Positions 33,600 to 45,835 of a stretch of 64,000 bases of DNA are shown here, piece after piece. Position numbers and translations under genes: made by a program. The first letter of the stretch is position 1, and each line of letters starts with the position of its first letter. Below the pieces are notes generated by a model. The model searched no databases. It had not been told where the DNA came from and worked only from the letters and a program-made list of their open reading frames with translations. The DNA comes from Climacium dendroides (taxonomy: Eukaryota > Streptophyta > Bryopsida > Hypnales > Climaciaceae), in contig OX467082.1 in NCBI GenBank assembly GCA_950106755.1, positions 10,602,001 through 10,666,000 of the forward strand, given 5' to 3'.

Positions 33600-35265
33600 T
33601 AACACAATCTGGAAATTTTAGATAGGCAATTTGAGCAATGTGAAGATTTCAGAATGATAGTCCTATTCCTTCAACCCACTTGGGTAATTTAAAAGAACAA
33701 GGAATTAAAATTTTGTTTTTTGGTCACATTTTGTGACACTCTTTTTAACTATTTTTGACATTTGGGGGGATAGCCTTTCTAACATATATAATTCAACAAA
33801 TTTTCAAGTGTTCTTTTGACGCTCTAGTGTCAAAAACTAATATCTTTCACAACTTTTTTTTGATACATTAATGTGAAACCCTTTTCAAAAAAAGAATTAA
33901 AAAAATCACCCTTTTCAATATAATCATACTACAAGAATAGGAATAGAATTAGGGTCTACCATGCAAAAGAAAATAGGGTAGTACTACTCCATTTTAAACT
34001 ATTCTCCTTTCAAATACTACTACTTTGGCAAATCATTTAATTAAAGTCCATGATAATCAATTGCATACAGATAATCAGTGCAAAAGCAATATTTATATCA
34101 CAATGAAAAAACTATTTACATCCATGAACATGGACAAAGCTATCAATATGAACAAAATATCATTTAGTCATCCCAAAGTATGTGTATTCATCCTATAAAG
34201 AGTGACACCATGGCAAGGTGTAAGCCTAATAGAGGTATAAAAAATTAAACATTACATCCTACACTTCCACGTAACCGAACTTAGTGCTTACCCAATTTCT
34301 TGGCATGACTAGCAAGTTTTGTCCTACTATTGTTGCAGCTCTAAAGGTCAAAAGATCACAAGAAAAATTAACCCCTAAATGATTGATACATGACCATTGA
34401 TTGCCCATAACCACTATCCATCACTCAATTTGTTGTCATTTTGCAATTAGATATGGTATGAAAAAAAATTATTTATTTTTTAAAGATGAAATTACACGTC
34501 TTTTGTACTTCACAAAATTTATGATTCTTTTGAGAATTTTTGAAGAAAAAGTGAAGAAAAATCACATCAAATAGAAAATTCTTTCAAAAAATCTGAAAAT
34601 TTCACCATGTGTGTATATTACAATGACTAACATCATTATGTAAACTCAATTTCCGTGTCATTTTATAATTAGAAAATAATAGACATTGAAAATATATTCA
34701 AGTTCAATATTAGGAATTTTTTTTCAAAATTCAAATTGGAGTAGAAACCACAGTAGATGACCTTCATTTTGTTAGTTGGACTCAAATTCAAAAAAGATTG
34801 TTTTTGTGGAGAAATTTCAGATTTAGAGCAAGGAACAACAACTTCCCAAAATACACTAAAATAGCATATTCTATGATCGGTTTATTTACTAGCTTCTCAT
34901 TTATGTGAAGACAAACACTTAAAGTAGAAGGCTCAGAAAGTGCTCATCTAAAGAAAAAAAGACCTTTATACAAAAATCGATGGACCCAAAGTTTTTTACA
35001 TTTTTGTGGAAGAAAGAGAAATGAGGAATACAAAAGTGAAAAAATTTAAGTTAAATTTTCTGACTTGAAATGAATAACATAGGATTTTTCAAAATCAAAG
35101 GTGCACAGGTCTCTATTAATGTTCATAGGTGCAATTGTAATCAATCAAAACATGTCATTGAATGGAGCCCATGAATTTAAGAACGATCCTAACCATGCTT
35201 TTAAATGGAACCAATGTGTCTAAGAATGATCAACTGTACATTACCATTCAATTCACTCCCAATTG
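33600..35265. other. Intergenic, no gene recognised
   Basis: AT-rich DNA with only short, motif-less ORFs. No repeat or RNA gene was identified by eye. Confidence 0.5.
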
Positions 35266-35269
35266 TAAA

Positions 35270-35890
35270 TCGAAATTTATTGCAACCGCTAAACACCCCA
35301 AGGGGTCCTCACATAGTTTCAAATCCAATTCAAAGTACTGTAACTTTTGTATATGATGTCCGAATTCAATAAAATTTGTTGGAAAATTTGTGTTCTCTCT
35401 TCTAGTTTGTGTGGTACAATTTTCAAATCAATACAAGATGTACTGATTTTTTGGAAGCCAATCCAAGCTCATAGGTTCAAATTGAGTCTACAAAACTACA
35501 TTTGATAGCTGCAATTATAGGGTCTTGTATCTCCTTCATCCAATGTTAGTTTTCAATAAAATTTGTTGGGTTATATTTCCCTTAAAGTCTAGTTATTGTA
35601 GTAAGATTTTCATGTCAATCAAAGTTGTTTTGAATGTTTGGGAGCAATTCGAAGTTTAAAATGCTAACATTTTTGGATTATAGTGAACTTTGGCAGCTTG
35701 TTTTTTTCATACACTATCCATTTCTAATTAAAACTACACATACTAGTCTAGTTTGCGTGGTTAAAATTTCACATCAATCCAAGAAGTTATGAGTGACTAA
35801 GAAACATTTTAGTAGAAAGAGGTTTAGCCACAGATGTGTCTTTTTGCAGTTTTTCTTGCTTTTTTTGACATTTCAAAGTCATTATGTACA
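35270..35890 (+). repeat. Inverted partner of 46570-47215
   Basis: This stretch matches the reverse complement of 46570-47215 along its whole length with moderate divergence. Shared phrases include AAACTATGTGAGGAC (minus), CCAACAAATTT, CATTTTAGTAGAAAGAGGTTT and GATGTGT. Within it a unit of about 185 bp recurs about three times, marked by CAATAAAATTTGTTGG near 35365 and 35555 and a weaker copy near 35725. Confidence 0.75.
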
Positions 35891-35991
35891 CCTCATCAAA
35901 TCCAGGTCTTTATTATGAGTAAAATCACACATGATGATGAACCATGTCACCTGCTCAATAGCCTAAAATCACACACATGGGTTGGCAGTTT

Positions 35992-36168
35992 CTCACCACA
36001 TGGAGTCATTTCCATTTTTACATCCCATATGCACTGTTTGGGGACACTTTCTCACCACATGGAGTCATTTCCATTTTTACATCCCATATGCACTGTTTGG
36101 GGACACTTTCTCACCACATGGAGTCATTTCCATTTTTACATCCCATGTGCACTGTTTGGGGGCACTTG
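35992..36168 (+). repeat. 59-bp tandem repeat, three copies
   Basis: A 59-bp unit starting CTCACCACATGGAGTCATTT begins at 35992, 36051 and 36110. Copies 1 and 2 are essentially identical and copy 3 differs by a few bases near its end. It lies at the left edge of duplicon copy E. Overlapping frames through it are repeat artefacts. Confidence 0.95.
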
Positions 36169-36319
36169 TGTTGGGACGGTTCTTAATGCCCGAACTGATT
36201 TCAAGCCACCTCCTATACAAGATTACAAACTCAATAAAACACTCTTCATAACCCACCATGAAAGGTTAGCAAGAACAATATGGATGAAAAACTGCTTTTG
36301 CACTCTTTCCATCTCACAG

Positions 36320-38400
36320 TATCGTCATGAGAATGGTCAAGGCAGTGCCGGGAACTTGCAGCCATCCAACTGTCACCCAACATCTCACTTGTCAGGTCAA
36401 GAACCAGGCTTCAATGCAGGAGCATGCAGTGGAATGCAGAAGTGTGACTTCCTATGCTGGAATAGAAGTGTTCATTTACTACAACAAGAGGAAATGGGGA
36501 CGATGGACTAATCTTCAAATTCAACATTGTTTCAAGATTGGGATTTGGACCAGCAGAAACTATCTTGCCAACACCAACTCTGAGCGATGTTCTTTAGATC
36601 GAATTCTTCAGTTGCAGTGGAACCCCTACTTTCAATAAAAATTGAATGAATATAAGGAGAACTCTCACAAAATGCCAGCTATAGGGATGGATAGCAGACT
36701 TGCAGGTTGTGATGAGTGTTGCCTACGAGAGATAAAGGTAAACTACAGTAGTCCATTGTGGTCAGATGACCCAATGTGGTCAACTAGGGAGTGCTTTTCT
36801 TTTCATTATGTGAAATTTTGGCCTTAATGCATGTAGGAAATGACAGTCATGGTTTGATTAGTGACCGCATCAGGAAACTTCAACTTTTCAGAGGGAATTC
36901 AATGTCAAAAATGACTTTTTAGTCCTTCCTCTTCAGAAAATATTCATAACTGCTTTGGGTGAATGACATGAGCATCATGAAGTTAGATTTTGTTGGTGAT
37001 GGAATGATCTACAGACTCTTTGGGGCTGAACACTTCAAAAATTCATAACAAATCCATACTTTGTTGGAAAAATACAATTTCAATTGCTCTCACTATTTCT
37101 CACACTTGCCTATATGTGCGAAAAATAACTTAAAAATCTCATCAACAGCATGTGGTTGAACTCCTAATTCTGACCACAACAGGCTGGTTTACCTTATATC
37201 CAGAGCAGAACTGTTGGAAAATTTCGAAATGCTTTCATCCATTTGCCAATCTGTAGCCAATTCTAACAACCACCTGTAGAGGAGGATGACAAACTAAGCA
37301 TTATCCTCAAAGTGCCACAGACATTGTGATATTTTAGTACCATCCAATAACTCAAATGCTAGACTTCATTGGGTTGGTATTACTTTAAATTGTTGACCAA
37401 CACATTCATGGACTCTCATGGTATAAAATTTTGCCCTTGTTTGCATAATAGTCATAACCACCTAGTCAATCCAATTGGTCACGTTTAAGCCATTGGAATC
37501 TAAATCCTTCAGGGGTTATCCTACTCATGAAGGCCCTGCAAATGAGCAAACATTTTCCATAGTATAGATCAAAATCCCCCATCCAAAGTGTACACCACCA
37601 AAACATGGTGCAAGATTCTCAAAGCAAGGATAGAGATAGACGCCCTATGGGCCTTTTAAATCTATTTGTTATTTTTTTAGAGTTTTAGGGCTTTAGGTTT
37701 AGGGATTGACTATCCAATGGACATATCCAGAAGGTAAAACTTCCAAGAGTAGAAGCCCCGTTAGTTGAGCTCCCTCCAATTTGTTGGCGTATCATATGGG
37801 TTGCAAACCATAGCTCCAAAGGAATGGAATTCTCCTCCTATTTGTTTTTACTAGAATAAAATGAAAGTACTTTTAAAAACAAAGATTTCATTCTTTTAAA
37901 AATGACCAACTTGATTGATCATAGTGTGAAAAATGGAATGCAAATGGGTCTAAAATTTCATATCATGAACATGAGTGAACAACACAAGTGTTGGTCCCCA
38001 AAAAATCAAATTAAAGGAAGTTTCTACATGAACTATTCAAAACTCCCCATTTGGGCTTCTCTTTTTACGTTCTCAAGAAATCCCTTACAACTGAAGGTAG
38101 TTACTACAATCTTTTGAAAGCAAGTTCAAACAAAATCTAAAGTCAATAATCTTCATCCATGCAATGATTGAATCACACAAGGAGTAGTATTTATAAAATC
38201 AAATCCAAATCTCATAGCCTAAAGACAATCCATCCATACAATACAAAAGAAATGAGACACTTTCTTGATTACAACAACTAAAGATGCTTTGTACAAATAA
38301 TACTCCTATGTCAAGGGTAGTGTAGGTTAATGATTGGGACCTTACAACTTCAAATTTCAACATTTCATATGTAATTCAAACTATGGAGCAATACACCACA
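36320..38400 (-). repeat. TNL upstream duplicon, copy E
   Basis: Matches begin near 36325 (GTGCCGGGAACTTGCAG-CCATCC against 24490-24515 in copy A). They continue through the recurring block at 36642 and, from 37735 (AGCTCCCTCC, GGTTGCAAACCATAGCTC), follow copy D to about 38380. No coding sequence is recognised. Confidence 0.7.
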
Positions 38401-38519
38401 TCCACCTTCCACAAATAAGTGAGTTGTGCGAAGGAGTCATTCAAAACTCTAAGAGTCGTGGTACAATGTTGTTCAATGTTTCCAAAGATTGTACTAAACA
38501 TGGGATTTTAGAATTTTTG

Positions 38520-39560
38520 CAATCTTGTTTTGAAGGCTTCCAATTGAATTTGGAAGTTCTACAAGTTGATCACAACCTCATATGTACAACACCTTCAAGT
38601 TGCTAAAGTTTTCAAGAGGTTCAAGTAACCTCCGGATTTCACTTGTAATGAAATTCAAATGTTTTAAGTTTTAGAAATCTCCAAAAGAATCTAGGAGCTC
38701 TACAAGCCATTTATCATTGCTCAAATCCAAACTCTCCAAGTTGCTCAAGTTTCCAAGAGATTCAAGTAATCTTTAGATTTCACTTGTGTTAAGAATCAAA
38801 TATTTTGAATTTTGAAGGCCTCCAAATGAACCTAGGAGCTCTACAAGCTGATTGCAATTCATTAATTGCAAGCACTTCGAGTTGCTCCATGTTTTTAAAG
38901 ATTTTGGTACACTTTGAATATTACTATGAAAAAAATTCAATATTTTCAAGTTTTCCAAGTCTTCAAACGAATTTGGTATCTCCATACACTTATAGGAGCA
39001 CTCTAAGTTGCTCAATGTTCCAAAAGATTCAAATAAATTTTGGATTCAACATTTGAAGAAATTCAAGAACTTCAAATTTTGGAGGCCACGAAAAGAATTT
39101 GGGAACTTCATATGGAAATAGCAATAACATCTATCTAAACCCTCCAAGTTGCTCAACATTCCAAAAAATATAGGTAAACTTTGGATTCCATGAATATAGA
39201 AAATCTTTAAATTTTGGAGGCTACCAAATGCATTTGGTAGCCATATGAGCATATTACAATATATTAAATCCAATACTTCCAACTTCTTGAAGGATTGTCC
39301 CAAATTTTGGAGGCCTCCCAAATGAATTTGGTAGCCCTATGAGCGTACTGTGATATATTAGATCCAACACTTCCAACTTCTTAGAAGTTTAATTCAAATT
39401 TTGAAGGCTTCTAAATGAATTTAGTTGATCCTTTGGCATATGACAAGAATTTAGAACAAGTGCTTCCAGTTTCTTCCAATTTTTGAAAGATTCAATCTCT
39501 CAATCAAATTATCCTTTCAAGACCTCATCTCCAATTTGCTATTTTCAAATGCCCCCACAA
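38520..39560 (-). pseudogene. Decayed LRR relic of TNL copy C
   Basis: The minus strand carries the same LRR style as the TNLs: LPNAFGSLQNLKIFYIHGIQSLP, EIPNSFEDLENLKILNFF, LVELLGSFGGLQNSKYL and FKKLEVLDLIYCNMLIWLP. It is spread over frames with stops and indels, and units have lost their uniformity. About 200 bp upstream (39770-39960) is sequence homologous to the region just 5' of TNL-A exon 1. The TIR and NB-ARC exons are therefore missing, giving a third TNL locus with a large internal deletion. Confidence 0.75.
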
Positions 39561-40296
39561 AATCTCCAATGATTTAAGGACATTTTTATTTAACACAAGC
39601 AAACACAAGCGCTCATCATGCTTGCTGGAATTGCTACTACAATAATAGAATGCAGACCAATGATTAGAAGAAACAAAAAAAGACCATGCTCGATGCTATA
39701 ATATTGGATTACACACGAATGATTAGAAGAAATAAAGAACAACCTTGGAGTTCTAACAAAATATACAAGTCTATAATTCACCCAACCCACAGGAGTCACT
39801 ACTTTTGTGGCTTTGGAAAGCCAGATTCTAAGGGAAATTAGGTCAGCACAATAGACAAAATAATTGATAAAGAACCACACTTACATACAATGTCAACTTC
39901 TTCTTCTCAGGAAGTGGTAGCTTTTACAATGTCCGTGTGGAGTTTCAAGATACAAGTGATATTCATTAGAGTCAATCCTACACTGGCAATGAAAAATGAT
40001 TAAGAATCCCCACTTTGAATGAATTGGAATGAATTTATGGAGAACTTTAATAAAATGCCAACTTCAAGGATAGATAACCAACTTGTAGGATGCGGAGAGT
40101 GTTGTCTACAGGCAATACATCAAGCACTGTATTGTTGGAAAATATCCAAGTGCTTTCAACTATCTACCATTTACAACATCTCCCACAACCACCTGTGTAA
40201 CACACAAAATGAGGTGACAGACCAAGCATTAACTCCAATGTGCCACAAATGTCTAGTTTTCTTAGCACCATTCAATAACTCAATAATATCCTGTCT

Positions 40297-40355
40297 TTTG
40301 AGTGGATAGTGAGGGACAAGTGCATTTCTATTAATGCAAGACCCTCCTTGTCCAC
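40297..40355. repeat. Imperfect 59-bp hairpin near hAT left end
   Basis: TGAGTGGATAGTGAGGGACA pairs with the downstream complement ending TTGTCCACTCA around a short AATGCA/TGCATT core. Arms are about 26 bases with several mismatches. Confidence 0.7.
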
Positions 40356-41105
40356 TCATACCCCTACTCATTCACCCCCCCCTTGGTTTAAATTTTAAAA
40401 TTTATTTATTCCCTTACCACCCTTTACAAGATGTATTTGTTGTTTAATTTTTTATATTTCACCCCCCCTCCTATTTGTAATTCTAGAAGATGGGAAGGAG
40501 TTGTAAACAATATGGGATATGTGAGCCTGTATCCATATTTCGTATCCATACCATCTCCCGTATCTAAATTTGTATCCCGTACTAGTATCCCATATCCATA
40601 TATATCTTATTTTCAAAAACCACTGCAGAGAAGGGGCCTAGATCAATGTCCGGGGAGTACCGGCAGTTAGTTACAATCTAGCCGGTTGATTTTGAAAATT
40701 TCTGAATGAGATTTAGAAGTTCCGGCAGAGGTTCCGGACGAAAAAAAAGATTTTCGGAAATGGACCGGATGGGAATATCAAATGTTGGCTTTGGGCCGTC
40801 CACCCAAGGAATGTGTAGGAAAATTACCGATTGGAAATCATTTTATTCGGCGGATAGCCGACCGGGTTTAAGGTTTGTCGGAAATTTTCATTACTAGGAG
40901 TCTAGGAGACTAGGACTCTAGGAGTAGGAAATTAGGAAGAGGAGCAAATGAGCAATGGAGCATTAGTGTATATTTACTGCACTTAATGTCTATAAGATTT
41001 TAAGAAAATTAGTTTTAATGCACCTGCCGCCCTATGCCCTTGTAGCCTGTGTCCCTGACTCCCTGTGGACAGCTTCCAATTGGAAAGTTTACTGTTGCTT
41101 TAGTA

Positions 41106-41484
41106 ATCAGTACTTCACCCAGCCAAATGGCACATCTGGATCGTCCGTTTTTTGATCAAACGGCTAGGGTTTTTGATGTGAGACTGACTCTCCAAGACTG
41201 CGATGCGACTGCAGAATGGGGCCCAATTGGCGCTTGCCGTAGTTGGCGCCTGAACTTCGCAGTCGAAGTGTTGAATGCTACATTTTCATAATCACGTTCT
41301 GAACTCTAGAGGTCACTCAGTCTGTCGATCGCTTGAGGTTTGGGTAATTGGTTTCCCAAATTGCCATTTTTTCACTCAAGAATCTGTTGTCAGTGTTGTG
41401 GCAAGTGACGAGTGACGACCGCATTGTTCATGGTGTGTTCAAGTGTTTTGAATTTGCATCTCCTTGGCTGGGTGAAGTACTGAT
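41106..41484. repeat. Exact 21-bp inverted repeat, 337-bp spacer
   Basis: Bases 41106-41126 (ATCAGTACTTCACCCAGCC-) and 41464-41484 are exact reverse complements, with no match continuing on either side. This could mark a small inserted element or a regulatory fold within the transposase leader. Confidence 0.85.
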
Positions 41485-41885
41485 CTTGCGCAGCATCGTG
41501 TAGTTTTAAAAAGTTGCAAACATCTCATTGCTCTCAGAATCCTAGCATTGCAAACTCCAAAGTGTTGCAGCCTTGTGGGTGATGTTGGCGTTGGCGGAAT
41601 TGGCGGAAAAATCTGTCGTAAAACCGCGCCGATGCTCCTCGAGCTTGGTTACTTGGTTCGGATTCTTTTGGAATTTTCGGTGAATCTCATTTGCTTGCGG
41701 TTGCGGCTACTGTTGTTGCTCCTCTCCGCATCAAATATCAGGTATGCAAACAAAACTCACTTTCACGCTCAATCCACAATGTGATTTTCTTAGGGTATTT
41801 TCTTGCCTTCTTTTGCGTGTAAGCGTGTTTACTTCAATGCTAAATCACTCATACATTTGGAGCTTTCTGTAATCCTGTAGGGTTC

Positions 41886-44159
41886 ATGGCTAAACGCCAA
41901 AGGTCCTTGAGGGACCATTACTTCGCGAAGTCGAAGGAAATTGATGTTGTTGAAATCTTATCTTGGGGGTCCGAAAACAATTCCTTCCTTGATACCGCTG
42001 ATTCAGGGGTGCATGGACCTCCTCCTTCGGATGCAGAGATTGCTCAAACCTAGTGGAAAGAGCAATGGTCTATTCAATTTCAATGGTTGCAGTTTGTTCC
42101 AGATGTTGGTAGAGTATTTTGCAAAGTGTGTAGTGAAAAAGGCGGTCAATCAGTATACGCCAAACACGGTTCCAAAATTTTTAAGGTGAGTGCCTTCCAG
42201 GATCACTCCCGGTCCAATGAGTACAGGCGTTTGTCTTGGGCATTGCAGAGCGACGGCAAAACAATGGAGAAAAGCATCCTGAATGGCCAGAGGGCGTGCG
42301 ATGAGGCAATTGCCTCTTTGATGCAAACTGCCTACTTTTGGGAAAAACAATTTTTACCCTATTCTAAATTCCCTTCTTTATGTAAGTTGTTGGTAAGTGT
42401 GATTAAAAGCCTCGATGACCTTGTCTTTATACCAGGACGAGAAATCATGTGCAACTCTCATGCTTTGTTTATCGGTTGTCATTCAAAAGACAAATTCTGA
42501 ATCGTGTCCGAAATTCAGCTTTCTTTGGGGTGATGGTCGACGAGTCTACTGATATCAGTGTGACAGGGTACCTTGTCTTGTTCGCTACTATTGTTGAAGA
42601 AGGTCTACCGGTGACAGTTTTTTGGGGACTATTGCTAGTCGATGGTGGGAAGGACGCCATTGCCATTTACTGAACCCTAATTGCACACCTCCGATTGTGG
42701 AATCTGGACTTGCGAAAGTTCGTCGGCTTTGGCAGCGACGGGGCAAACACAATGACCGGCTGCCACAATGGGGTGTCTGCACACATCAAGAACGAGGTAA
42801 ACCCTTACCTGCTGGCCTGTCACTGTGTAGCGCACTATACGAACTTGGCAGCACTTGATGCTGCGAAGGTACCCAACTTCAAGGTAATCTCCTCTGACAT
42901 TGATGGTCTTCTGAATTCAATTGCTTCTTTTTTCCATAAGTCAAGTAAACGGAAGCACGCATTTACTGCTTTGCAAGAGGAATTTTTTGATGCCAAAAGA
43001 TGTATGAAACGGTACCATAAAATCCGTTGGTTGAGCCGTTGGCAAGTAGTAAGCATTTTATGCGATTCTTTAGAATCTGTCTTGTGTTACTTCCGTGATA
43101 TAAAGGGCGCTGAATCAGGTCAGGCCACATCCATCATTGAAAAATTGTCGCAGTTCAAGATCATATATATTCTGTTTTTTTGGCTGACATATTACATTCC
43201 CTTGCTATGTTATCTAAAGTGTTCCAATGTAAATTTGTGGATGTTACTTCCATAGGCAACATAGTGCGCACTGAAATTGCTCAAATCCGGATGTTGTTCA
43301 TTGTGGAAACTACAGATTTGAATGCTGATACCTTTAACGAGAGTACAGGTTTCCATATTATTCCAGAGTATGGCCCTTTCGGGGGGCATCTGCGGAAGCT
43401 TCCGAGCCAGATCAGAGGGAACATGTTCCACAGTTTTCAAATGTCACGGTCTAGGCTAGGATCTGACTTGGAGGAAGCTCTTGAGTTTCAGCGAGCATTT
43501 GCGGAGTCTGTCTGTGATGGTCTGGATTCTCGATTTGGAGACAATGACATCATTTCTTGCTTTAAGGTGCTTAACCCTTCTAACATGCCCTCCAAGCAAG
43601 TTGGATTGCAAAGCTGGGGGGTCTCTGAGTTGGATAGATTGCTGCAGCTATATGGAATAGACAGATCACACTCAGGTTTCTCCTTCCCCCCCTCCTTGAT
43701 GTGCAAGCTTGTAAACGTGAATTTCTGTCCTTTAAATTACAGTGCACAACTGAATGGGGGGATAAAACATTTCGGGATTTGTGGGGTATGATTACTTGGA
43801 ATCATGCCCTACAAACAAGATACCCCAATTTGCTTATCCTTGCTGAAATTGCGAGAGTACAGTGTGTCTCCATTGCCACTTGTGAGAGAGCTTTCAGTAT
43901 TCAAAACTTAATTAAAACTCGCGTTAGGAACAAATTGGGAAGCAAAAACTTGGAAGCTTTGCTTAGAGTTGCTTTAGAGGGTCCGGATGAGGAATATGAT
44001 GGTATAATTGAAAATGCCATATTTATATGGAAGAATGAAACCAAATATAAGTTTCTTTATGCTAATCCGTCAACTTATTTATCTAATTCTGCCCCTGGTC
44101 CTAGTGCAAGCAATGCATCATCTTCATACTTAGATGAGCAGGGGATACCAATTTCTTGA
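41886..44159 (+). pseudogene. hAT transposase (ZMYM/zf type), broken
   Basis: The product would be a transposase of about 750 aa. The start MAKRQRSLRDHYFAKSKEID is followed by a zinc-finger-like region (WLQFVPDVGRVFCKVCSEKG...), then the RNase-H core: FFGVMVDESTDISVTGYLVL, KFVGFGSDGANTMTGCHNGV, CHCVAHYTNLAALDA and RCMKRYHKIRWLSRW. The C-terminal dimerisation part contains VSIATCERAFSIQNLIKTRVRNK. It is broken by TAG 42051, a frameshift near 42490, TGA 42671, a frameshift in the T7 run 43175-43181 and one in the C7 run 43686-43692. The second His of the finger appears as Tyr. All parts are co-linear and close to full length, so the loss is relatively recent. Confidence 0.85.
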
Positions 44160-44419
44160 AAACTTGTGTTGTATTCCTCTCCCCATTTTTTTCTGGTGTT
44201 GTATTTTGTTTATGAATGGTGGATTGTATGTTCTCTCCATGTTTTTGATAGATGTTCTTTAAATTCTTACAAATGTTGTGTGGGCATGTCGTACTAACCA
44301 ACCTTCTAAAAATGCATGGACCCCCTTTTGGATCCCTGCATTTTTTCAAGGCTAAATCCTTGGCCCTAAATTGGTAGGGGCACTACCAGGTTCAAATCCT
44401 ACCAGGGATATTTAAACAG

Positions 44420-44690
44420 ACAAAAGCAACCAAAAAAAATACGGACCCCAGTGCAATTTAAACAGACAAAGCAACCAAAAAAAATATGGAACCGAGTGCA
44501 ATTTAAATAGACAAAGCAACCAAAAAAAATACGGACCCCAGTGCAATTTAAACAGACAAAGCAACCAAAAAAAATATGGAACCGAGTACAATTTAAATAG
44601 ACAAAGCAACCAAAAAAAATACGGACCCCAATGCAATTTAAACAGACAAAGCAACCAAAAAAAATATGGAACCGAGTGCATTTTGACTCT
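44420..44690 (+). repeat. 45-bp tandem repeat in alternating A/B dimers
   Basis: Six 45-bp monomers alternate strictly between two types, ACGGACCCCAGTGCAATTTA and ATGGAACCGAGTGCAATTTA, each followed by AA(C/T)AGACAAAGCAACC and an A-run. The real unit is therefore a 90-bp dimer repeated three times. It is close to the right end of the hAT element and may be subterminal transposase-binding sequence. The 45-bp period keeps a minus-strand frame open, which is an artefact. Confidence 0.9.
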
Positions 44691-45835
44691 TATAGAAATT
44701 ATCCGATTGGAATTGAGCAATGGCGGTTTAGGCACCGGGAGAAAATTCAAAGTCTAGGAAATTGACCGGCAAATCTTGCAACTTCCCGACACACTTCCGA
44801 ACAAATTTAAAAAAATCCAGGGCAGATGAGAATTTCACGGAAATCCACCGTCTGGCTCACAGAACTCCCCAGACTGTGGCATAGATCAAACAACTACTGA
44901 TTTTTTCGTGGTGGTGGGGGACATTATTTTCCCTGCAGGGTGCGTCACATCTTTTCAGGAGATAGTAACTCACATGGGGACATTCTTTTATTCGATAGTA
45001 TATTATATTGTTGACCAACACCTTCATTGATTCTCATGAGATGAACTTTCAGATTTGTTTTGGGGTTTGAGTAGTAGTTAGGCAGTGCCTGCCTGTTCTG
45101 AGGACATAGTTATAAACTGTGGAAAACATTGAATCCCATACATGAATTAAAAAAGAAGTACTCGTGTCATTTTGCACAAATTTCCAATGGGCTACACTAG
45201 TCATTTTTTCCATTGGATGTGAAAAATGTTAAAATTCACCTGGACATGAACAAGACTAGTGCCGGCTTCAAGTAGCAGCTTCTTGACTTCCAGTGTTGTC
45301 TGCAACCCTCTATGCAAAACCTGCCAAACCGTAAACTCAGACAACTCGTAAGACCTGCCAAGTAAGCACAACTCGTAAATTAGTCAAGCAGCCTTGTGCT
45401 GTGCAAGCAAGGGAGTCCCTGAAGTTTCCAAATCGAAACCTTGGCTTTCTGAATTTCTGCGCAATCCTAGATGCAAATCCTGCTAAAACCTAAGACAATC
45501 TGAAACCAACAAACTCGAAACTTTAGATTCGCAGACTTGAATGGCTTTAGCTGTGCAAGCAAGGGAGTGCCTGAAGTTTGGAAGTGGGCCAAATTTCTAA
45601 GCACCCCAGGATGCAAAACCTAAGATTCTGCAATCTGAAACCTGCGATTCAAATAAATAGCCACGAAGCTTACAGAAATTAAAGCATACACGACTACGAT
45701 GGAGAAAGAAACTTTGGCCACCTGCTGCTAGGTTGAGCTGCACAGAACGTTGTAAACGTACTCGCGCAGGAAACCAGCGAGGGAAGTCTCTCAGTGAGAT
45801 CTTAAACCTAATCTCAGCGGTCTGGATTGTCTCTC

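Larger units (their letters stand above)
40281..44965 (+). mobile_element. hAT transposon inserted in copy C
   Basis: A 4.7-kb insertion defined by the break in paralogous sequence. The flanking 8 bases ATAACTCA / GTAACTCA differ at one position and fit the 8-bp target duplication of hAT elements. The ends share a loose TATC(T)CCTG inverted similarity. Inside are a subterminal cluster of GTATCC/CGTATC motifs (40528-40605), an imperfect hairpin (40297-40355), the transposase relic and a 45-bp tandem array near the right end. Confidence 0.7.
39770..45835 (-). repeat. TNL upstream duplicon, copy C (interrupted)
   Basis: 39770-40280 matches 21985-22190 and then 24750-25050 of copy A, with a large part of the upstream region missing. 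Homology stops at ATAACTCA (40273-40280) and resumes at GTAACTCA (44966 on), following copy A 25060-25990 to about 45835. The 4.7 kb in between is the hAT element. Confidence 0.8.

Noticed and set aside
35982..36251. Three overlapping ORFs with FHFYIP repeats
   Set aside because: Open frames through the 59-bp tandem repeat. 59 is not a multiple of three, so the same peptide appears in all frames, which marks it as an artefact.
44412..44750. 112-codon minus-strand ORF with repeated PYFFWLLCLFKL, looking like a membrane protein
   Set aside because: It is the 45-bp tandem array translated. A 45-bp unit keeps phase by chance, and the hydrophobicity comes from the A-run and AAAGCAACC.
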